A DNA stretch of 64,000 nucleotides, taken from Thermodesulfovibrionales bacterium. GTDB taxonomy: Bacteria > Nitrospirota > Thermodesulfovibrionia > Thermodesulfovibrionales > Dissulfurispiraceae. Below are positions 59,115 through 64,000 of this stretch, piece by piece. The notes beneath the pieces were generated by a model. That model saw only the letters and a list, made by a program, of their open reading frames with translations, did not search any database and was not told the origin of the DNA. The stretch's first letter is position 1, and the number at the start of each line of letters is the position of its first letter. The stretch covers positions 297,869-361,868 of the forward strand of contig JAGUWD010000007.1 in the NCBI GenBank assembly GCA_020062545.1, written 5' to 3'. The position numbers were made by a program, and so were the translations under genes.

Positions 59115-59738
59115 TTATCTTTTTTCCGGCCACTCGCATTCTTTATATAGAACACACTCCCCGCATTTCGGATTCTTTGCTGTGCATGTCTCCCTTCCGT
59201 GCAGTATCAATGCAAGACTGAATGATGTCCATTTATCATTTGGTATCTGTCCCATGAGTTCTTGCTCCACTTTTTCCGGATTGTTTGAATGGGCAAGCCC
59301 GAGGCGGTTGCTTACGCGCAGGACATGAGTATCAACAGGTATAGCCTGTTTTCCGAAAGAGCTTCCGAGTATGACATTGGCTGTCTTTCTGCCAACTCCA
59401 GGAAGCGTTATGAGTTCCTCCATTGTTTGAGGAACTTTACCGTGAAAATCCTTTAATAGTTTCTTGCAGCAGTCAATGATCATCTTTGCCTTGTTTTTGT
59501 AGTATGTTATTGAGCTTATCTCACGTTCAAACATGGTGGCGTCCGCCTTAGCGTAATCTTCTGGTACTTTGTATTTCTTAAAGAGTTCCTTTGTCACAGC
59601 GTTTACTTTTACATCCGTGCATTGTGCTGACAGTATCGTGGCAACGAGGAGTTCAAAAGGATTTGTGAAATTAAGGGCGATCCTCGGATGGGGATATTTC
59701 TTTAGAAGAAGCTCTGTTATTTTTTTAGCGTTTGCCAT
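59115..59738 (-). CDS. nth: Endonuclease III
   Basis: 207 residues, HhH-GPD glycosylase/AP lyase. LPGVGRKTANVILGSSFG with the catalytic lysine, VDTHVLRVSNRLGL with the catalytic aspartate, and a 4Fe-4S loop C-x6-C-x2-C-x5-C (CTAKNPKCGECVLYKEC) at the C terminus. It removes oxidised pyrimidines. The start touches the stop of the metallo-hydrolase gene upstream on this strand. Confidence 0.95.
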   Translation of the reverse strand: MANAKKITELLLKKYPHPRIALNFTNPFELLVATILSAQCTDVKVNAVTKELFKKYKVPEDYAKADATMFEREISSITYYKNKAKMIIDCCKKLLKDFHGKVPQTMEELITLPGVGRKTANVILGSSFGKQAIPVDTHVLRVSNRLGLAHSNNPEKVEQELMGQIPNDKWTSFSLALILHGRETCTAKNPKCGECVLYKECEWPEKR

Positions 59739-60445
59739 TATTCTTCATTTAATATTGCAACATCGATTTTACCCTTTAGTCCTGCTGCAAAACGCTTTGC
59801 ATCATTCCTGTCTCCCACGATGGAGCCGTAATGCATTGGTATTGCGATTTTCGGTTTGATATCGAGGGCTGCCTGAACAGCCTCATCCGCTGTCATGACA
59901 TATGTCCCCGAAACCGGAAGCAATGCAATGTCCACATTTTTGAATGTCTTCATTTCTGGTATGTAATCTGTGTCGCCTGCAATGTATATCCTCTGTCCAC
60001 TTGCGTTGAAAATGTATCCGACCCATCCTTTATCCTTTGTATGGAACTGTTTGTTGGTGTTATAGGCGGGTACGGCTTCTATCTCGATTCCGCCTGCATT
60101 TATTTTATCTCCCGGTTTTACAATCTTAATATTTCCGGATAACTTCTTTGCGCAGTCTGCTGTTGTAACTATTATGGTATTTGGTGTTTGGATCTTTTTT
60201 ACATCATCTGGAGAACAGTGATCGTAATGTTCGTGTGTTATCAGTATTATATCTGCCGTGTCCTTCTTTTTAATCTTGAACGGATCGGTGAAAATAACCT
60301 TCTCGCCGGTTATTTTAAATGTGTCATGTCCAAGCCAGTGAATATTTTTGATCATGATTTTTGCCTCCTTCCTTTCTGCAAATATTATGAATGGCAATGT
60401 GAAGATAAAGGCGACTATTAATATTCCTGAAAATACAATCTTCAT
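59738..60445 (-). CDS. UlaG-like metallo-beta-lactamase fold hydrolase with signal sequence
   Basis: 235 residues. The first 23 residues are a signal or anchor (IVFSGILIVAFIFTLPFIIF). The MBL fold follows: WLGHDTFKIT, ITHEHYDHCSPDD (zinc site), YIAGDTDYIPEM and IPMHYGSIVGD. Members are usually cytoplasmic; the export signal is therefore notable. Substrate unknown; lactonase or phosphodiesterase activity is possible. Confidence 0.8.
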   Translation of the reverse strand: MKIVFSGILIVAFIFTLPFIIFAERKEAKIMIKNIHWLGHDTFKITGEKVIFTDPFKIKKKDTADIILITHEHYDHCSPDDVKKIQTPNTIIVTTADCAKKLSGNIKIVKPGDKINAGGIEIEAVPAYNTNKQFHTKDKGWVGYIFNASGQRIYIAGDTDYIPEMKTFKNVDIALLPVSGTYVMTADEAVQAALDIKPKIAIPMHYGSIVGDRNDAKRFAAGLKGKIDVAILNEE

Positions 60446-60514
60446 AGCCCCCTCCCGTGTTTTGTAAAGATTATATCATAAAAATTCCCACTTCCATAAT
60501 CAGTAATGATGTAT

Positions 60515-60673
60515 ATAGGGTATGCTTCAAAAGCCTTTACAAAGTGTTGTTCTTTATTCATGCCAGAGGTTATTAATGATTCATCCATGCGGCGAGCAAT
60601 GTTATAGATGACGGGTTCAAGACAAAATGAGGTTTAATATCCTGAAGTGTAAAGTCTTTTCAGCACACCCTAT
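60515..60673. repeat. Inverted-repeat element, copy 3 (short form)
   Basis: About 159 bp, same orientation as copy 1. It begins ATAGGGTATGCTTCAAAAGCC and ends with the inverse of ATAGGGTGTGCTGAAAAGAC; the interior follows copy 1 at roughly three quarters of positions by eye. The outer ATTACGCAAG arms are missing. The rest of the 60446-60920 gap holds the rpsL promoter, a tandem duplication and no gene I can support. Confidence 0.82.
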
Positions 60674-60792
60674 GTGCATTTTTCCAAAGATGTCTGGCTG
60701 CGGATTATGGCACTTTATTTTTTATAATTCGATATGTTATATTTGTCTTTCCCAGCTTATCGGGTTTGTGTATACATATACTCTTAAAAGAC

Positions 60793-60821
60793 TTGACAAA
60801 AACAGAATTCTCTGGTAAGCT
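60793..60821 (+). promoter_or_regulatory. Candidate promoter of the rpsL-rpsG-fusA-tuf operon
   Basis: TTGACA at 60793-60798 with TAAGCT 17 bases on (60816-60821). The -10 is poor but the -35 is exact. The leader would be about 95 bases and include the 17-bp duplication. Confidence 0.45.
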
Positions 60822-60867
60822 TAACGGGTTTTTCCGGTAAATCGGAAGTTTTTCGCTGGTAATAATT

Positions 60868-60901
60868 CATGTGTATTAAATTTACATGTGTATTAAATTT
60901 A
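60868..60901 (+). repeat. Perfect 17-bp tandem duplication in the rpsL leader
   Basis: CATGTGTATTAAATTTA occurs twice back to back, ending three bases before GGAGG of rpsL. Confidence 0.85.
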
Positions 60902-60920
60902 ATGGAGGCCTTGAAAAAGA

Positions 60921-61292
60921 ATGCCTACGATTGCACAACTGATTAAGAACGGCCGCAAGAAGGTCGAGAGAAAGACGAAAAGTCCGGCCCTTAAGAACTG
61001 TCCGCAGAAGCGCGGCGTGTGCGTAAGGGTTTATACAACCACGCCTAAAAAACCAAACTCGGCATTAAGAAAAGTTGCAAGGGTTAGGCTTACCAATGGC
61101 ATGGAAGTTACTGCTTATATCCCCGGCGTGGGACATAACCTGCAGGAACATTCAATAGTATTGATAAGAGGCGGAAGGGTTAAGGACCTCCCCGGTGTCA
61201 GGTATCACATCCTGAGGGGTACCCTTGATTGCGCCGGTGTTGCAAACAGAAGACAGGGAAGATCCAAGTACGGGGCAAAGAGGCCCAAGTAA
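60921..61292 (+). CDS. rpsL: 30S ribosomal protein S12
   Basis: 123 residues. [20 protein letters not shown] at the start, [20 protein letters not shown] with the lysine tied to streptomycin response, and [20 protein letters not shown] with the beta-methylthiolated aspartate context. GGAGGCC lies upstream. It is part of the decoding centre and heads the str operon. Confidence 0.97.
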   Translation: MPTIAQLIKNGRKKVERKTKSPALKNCPQKRGVCVRVYTTTPKKPNSALRKVARVRLTNGMEVTAYIPGVGHNLQEHSIVLIRGGRVKDLPGVRYHILRGTLDCAGVANRRQGRSKYGAKRPK

Positions 61293-61307
61293 TAAGAGGA
61301 TAAGAAA

Positions 61308-61778
61308 ATGGCAAGAAGAAGAGTATCGGCAAAAAGAGAGATATTACCGGATCCAAAATACAACAGCAAGCTGGTAAGCAGGTTTATCAGCGTTATTTTA
61401 AGGGATGGCAAAAAGGCGACTGCCGAGAGGGCATTCTATGGAGCGCTGGACATTCTGAAGGAGAAGACAGGTTCCGATCCATTAAAGGTATTTAAGACAG
61501 CAGTTGAGAATGTGAAGCCGCTCCTTGAGGTCAAGCCGAGAAGGGTTGGCGGCGCTACATACCAGGTTCCAATGGAAGTAAGGCCTCACAGGAAGGTGGC
61601 CCTTGCATTGAGATGGATTGTAGATTATGCGAGGAGCCGCAAGGAAAAGACAATGCGCGAAAAGCTTGCCGGAGAGCTTCTGGATGCTTATAACAATACC
61701 GGCAGTTCTATAAAGAAAAAGGAAGATACCCACAGAATGGCAGAGGCGAACAGGGCCTTTGCGCACTACAGGTGGTAA
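61308..61778 (+). CDS. rpsG: 30S ribosomal protein S7
   Basis: 156 residues. [20 protein letters not shown] at the start and [20 protein letters not shown], then [20 protein letters not shown]. It nucleates the 30S head and can repress the operon in other bacteria. 15 bases separate it from rpsL and from fusA. Confidence 0.97.
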   Translation: MARRRVSAKREILPDPKYNSKLVSRFISVILRDGKKATAERAFYGALDILKEKTGSDPLKVFKTAVENVKPLLEVKPRRVGGATYQVPMEVRPHRKVALALRWIVDYARSRKEKTMREKLAGELLDAYNNTGSSIKKKEDTHRMAEANRAFAHYRW

Positions 61779-61793
61779 GGAGATTTTAGTCTG

Positions 61794-63872
61794 ATGTCAC
61801 GATTCCCATTAGAAAAAACACGCAATATCGGTATTATGGCTCATATCGACGCTGGTAAGACCACGACTACCGAAAGGATACTTTACTATACGGGCGTTAC
61901 ATATAAGATCGGTGAGGTCCATGAGGGTACTGCTGTTATGGACTGGATGGTTCAGGAGCAGGAAAGGGGAATTACCATAACATCCGCAGCAACCACATGC
62001 TCATGGAAAGGCCACAGGATAAATATAATTGACACGCCTGGCCACGTTGACTTTACTGTCGAGGTTGAACGTTCATTGAGGGTGCTTGATGGTGCGGTTG
62101 CAGTATTCGATGCAGTTGCAGGTGTCGAGCCGCAGTCAGAGACAGTCTGGAGACAGGCCAATAAATACGGTGTTCCGAGAATTGCCTTTATGAATAAAAT
62201 GGACAGGGTCGGCGCCGACTTCTTTATGGCAGTGGATACGATGGTCGAGAAATTGGGCGCAAGGCCTGTTCCGATTCAGATACCTATTGGGAGCGAAGAT
62301 AAATTGAGGGGATCTATAGACCTTGTGACTATGAGGGCATTCTTCTTTGATGATGAGACCCTCGGTGCAAAGTATGTTGAGGCTGATATCCCTGAGGAAT
62401 ATATCGTTAAGGCAAAGGAATACAGAGAAAAATTATTAGAGGCAATTGCAGATGTGGATGAGAATGTAATGGAAAAATACCTCTCTGGAGAGGAGATATC
62501 CGTTAATGAAATCAAAAACGCACTCCGTAAGGGTACGGTAGATATGAAATTTACTCCAGTGCTCTGCGGTTCTGCATTTAAAAATAAGGGAGTCCAGTTA
62601 CTCCTCGATGCAATAGTCGATTACCTGCCTTCTCCCCTGGAGATTCCTCCAGTAACAGGCGTAAGGCCATCGGATGGGGCAGAGGTTGTGAGGAGGGCAT
62701 CTGACGACGAGCCATTTGCAGCCCTTGCATTTAAAATAATGACAGACCCATTTGTTGGTCAGCTTACATTTGTAAGGGTTTATTCAGGCGTACTCAGTGC
62801 AGGCTCTTATGTATATAATTCCACAAAGGATGTAAAGGAAAGAATAGGCAGGCTCCTCAAGATGCATGCCAATAAGAGGGAAGAGATAAAGGAAGTGCGT
62901 GCTGGTGACATAGCAGCTATTGTGGGACTGAAAAGTACATTGACCGGAGATACCCTTTGCGATGAGAACGACCCTATAATTCTTGAATCAATACAGTTTC
63001 CGGAGCCTGTTATAGCAGTGGCCATTGAACCAAAGACAAAGGCAGATCAGGAAAAATTGTCAGTTTCTCTGGCAAAGCTTGCCCAGGAGGATCCATCTTT
63101 TAAGGTCTCTTATGACGAAGAGACAGGACAGACAATAATATCAGGAATGGGCGAGCTGCATCTGGAGATAATTGTCGACAGGTTGATGAGGGAGTTTAAG
63201 GTTGGTGCAAATGTGGGCAAGCCACAGGTTGCATATAAAGAGACCATAAAGAAATCGGCAAAGGTAGAGGGTAAATTCGTAAGACAATCAGGTGGCCGCG
63301 GTCAGTATGGCCATGTCTGGATAGATGTAGAGCCTCTGGAAAGAGGGAAGGGATTTGAGTTTGTCAATAAGATAGTCGGCGGCGCCATTCCAAGAGAATA
63401 TATCCCGGCAGTAGAGAAGGGTATAAAAGAGGCTATGGACAGCGGTGTGCTTGCAGGTTATCCTGTTGTGGATGTTAAGACAACCTTATTTGATGGTTCC
63501 TATCACGAGGTTGACTCGTCCGAAATGGCCTTTAAAATAGCAGGCTCTATGGCATTTAAGGAGGGCGCAAAAAAGGCGCAGATTACACTTCTTGAGCCTA
63601 TAATGAGCGTGGAGGTCGTTACGCCGGAGGAATACATGGGTGATGTTATTGGAGACCTTAACTCAAGGCGCGGAAAGATACAGTCTATGGAGAAGAGGGG
63701 GAATTCCCAGGTGATAAAGGCAATGGTTCCCCTTTCTGAGATGTTTGGATATGCCACGGACCTGAGGTCAAAAACCCAGGGAAGGGCTACATATACAATG
63801 CAGTTTTCTCATTACGAAGATGTTCCTAAAAGCATAATGGATAGTATTGTTGCAAAGGTAAAGGGCGAATAA
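61794..63872 (+). CDS. fusA: Elongation factor G
   Basis: 692 residues, canonical translocase. P-loop [19 protein letters not shown], intact switch [34 protein letters not shown], domain [18 protein letters not shown] and C-terminal [14 protein letters not shown]. Unlike the 36037 paralogue it retains RGITI and lies in the str operon, so it is the housekeeping copy. Confidence 0.97.
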   Translation: MSRFPLEKTRNIGIMAHIDAGKTTTTERILYYTGVTYKIGEVHEGTAVMDWMVQEQERGITITSAATTCSWKGHRINIIDTPGHVDFTVEVERSLRVLDGAVAVFDAVAGVEPQSETVWRQANKYGVPRIAFMNKMDRVGADFFMAVDTMVEKLGARPVPIQIPIGSEDKLRGSIDLVTMRAFFFDDETLGAKYVEADIPEEYIVKAKEYREKLLEAIADVDENVMEKYLSGEEISVNEIKNALRKGTVDMKFTPVLCGSAFKNKGVQLLLDAIVDYLPSPLEIPPVTGVRPSDGAEVVRRASDDEPFAALAFKIMTDPFVGQLTFVRVYSGVLSAGSYVYNSTKDVKERIGRLLKMHANKREEIKEVRAGDIAAIVGLKSTLTGDTLCDENDPIILESIQFPEPVIAVAIEPKTKADQEKLSVSLAKLAQEDPSFKVSYDEETGQTIISGMGELHLEIIVDRLMREFKVGANVGKPQVAYKETIKKSAKVEGKFVRQSGGRGQYGHVWIDVEPLERGKGFEFVNKIVGGAIPREYIPAVEKGIKEAMDSGVLAGYPVVDVKTTLFDGSYHEVDSSEMAFKIAGSMAFKEGAKKAQITLLEPIMSVEVVTPEEYMGDVIGDLNSRRGKIQSMEKRGNSQVIKAMVPLSEMFGYATDLRSKTQGRATYTMQFSHYEDVPKSIMDSIVAKVKGE

Positions 63873-63880
63873 ATTTATAA

Positions 63881-64000
<120 letters not shown>

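Noticed and set aside
53104..60673. The four inverted-repeat copies as a protein-coding insertion sequence
   Set aside because: The longest frames inside are short, not conserved between copies and lack transposase motifs.

Overview
The window is one uninterrupted, densely packed bacterial chromosome segment, AT-leaning by eye. It holds about 65 protein genes and no rRNA, tRNA or CRISPR array that I could find. The gene set suggests an anaerobic or microaerophilic Gram-negative: a type IV pilus secretin operon, SurA, TonB and lipoproteins; a split biotin carboxylase/carboxyltransferase; protein-thiocarboxylate sulfur chemistry; and an orphan HypE. Protein style and gene combinations point to Nitrospirota (Thermodesulfovibrionia-like) or a neighbouring deep lineage. 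This is inference, because no marker gene was compared with a database.

Layout. 0-6.4 kb: a glycosyltransferase followed by ion and osmotic homeostasis genes (MscS-like protein, two CPA2 antiporters, a CaCA exchanger) with a tiny antisense zinc-ribbon gene. 6.4-9.5 kb: a reverse-strand MFS/HD/small protein/ChrB block with two matching operator-like palindromes. 9.6-12.4 kb: a TPR-peptidase, then htpX behind a yybP-ykoY (Mn2+) riboswitch, then purE. 12.5-18.8 kb: a LysR regulator divergent from a two-subunit biotin-dependent carboxylase, then a second yybP-ykoY riboswitch ahead of a beta-carbonic anhydrase operon. 18.8-24.5 kb: a Ca2+-type P-ATPase, purC, mazG, cspA, lipA.

24.4-36 kb is an aspartate-family amino-acid supercluster: aminotransferase, homoserine dehydrogenase, TusA, MoeB/ThiF, a JAMM protease, a threonine-synthase paralogue with a zinc ribbon, a MoaD/ThiS-type carrier ending Gly-Gly-Lys, a NIL-domain protein, canonical threonine synthase, a phosphoglycerate-mutase-like putative homoserine kinase, aspartate kinase and citramalate synthase. 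I read the middle part as a candidate protein-thiocarboxylate route to homocysteine using O-phosphohomoserine. This is the most interesting biological system here.

36-41 kb: a second EF-G followed by an accessory island (HEPN/MNT toxin-antitoxin, a translationally coupled membrane protein, a lipoprotein, a DUF433-like stub, a DUF4258/DUF2283 pair). 41-53 kb: argH, an Fn3 lipoprotein, hypE, surA, rluB, aspS and the pilMNOPQ operon. 53-60.5 kb: mostly reverse-strand housekeeping genes (tonB, FAD reductase, uspA, galT, coaX, birA, nth, a UlaG-like hydrolase). 60.9 kb to the end: the rpsL-rpsG-fusA-tuf operon, with tuf cut by the window edge.

Two repeat systems overlay this. First, four diverged copies of an unrecognised element of about 160-215 bp with terminal inverted repeats lie between 53.1 and 60.7 kb; one copy supplies the last codons and stop of coaX. 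Second, at least 14 arrays of strict 7- or 8-base words occur in gaps and also in frame inside conserved genes (hom, the P-ATPase, aspS, pilQ, coaX, surA, an Fn3 lipoprotein, pycB); hypE carries a perfect 13-bp palindrome of similar character. They resemble the heptameric short tandem repeats known from cyanobacteria.
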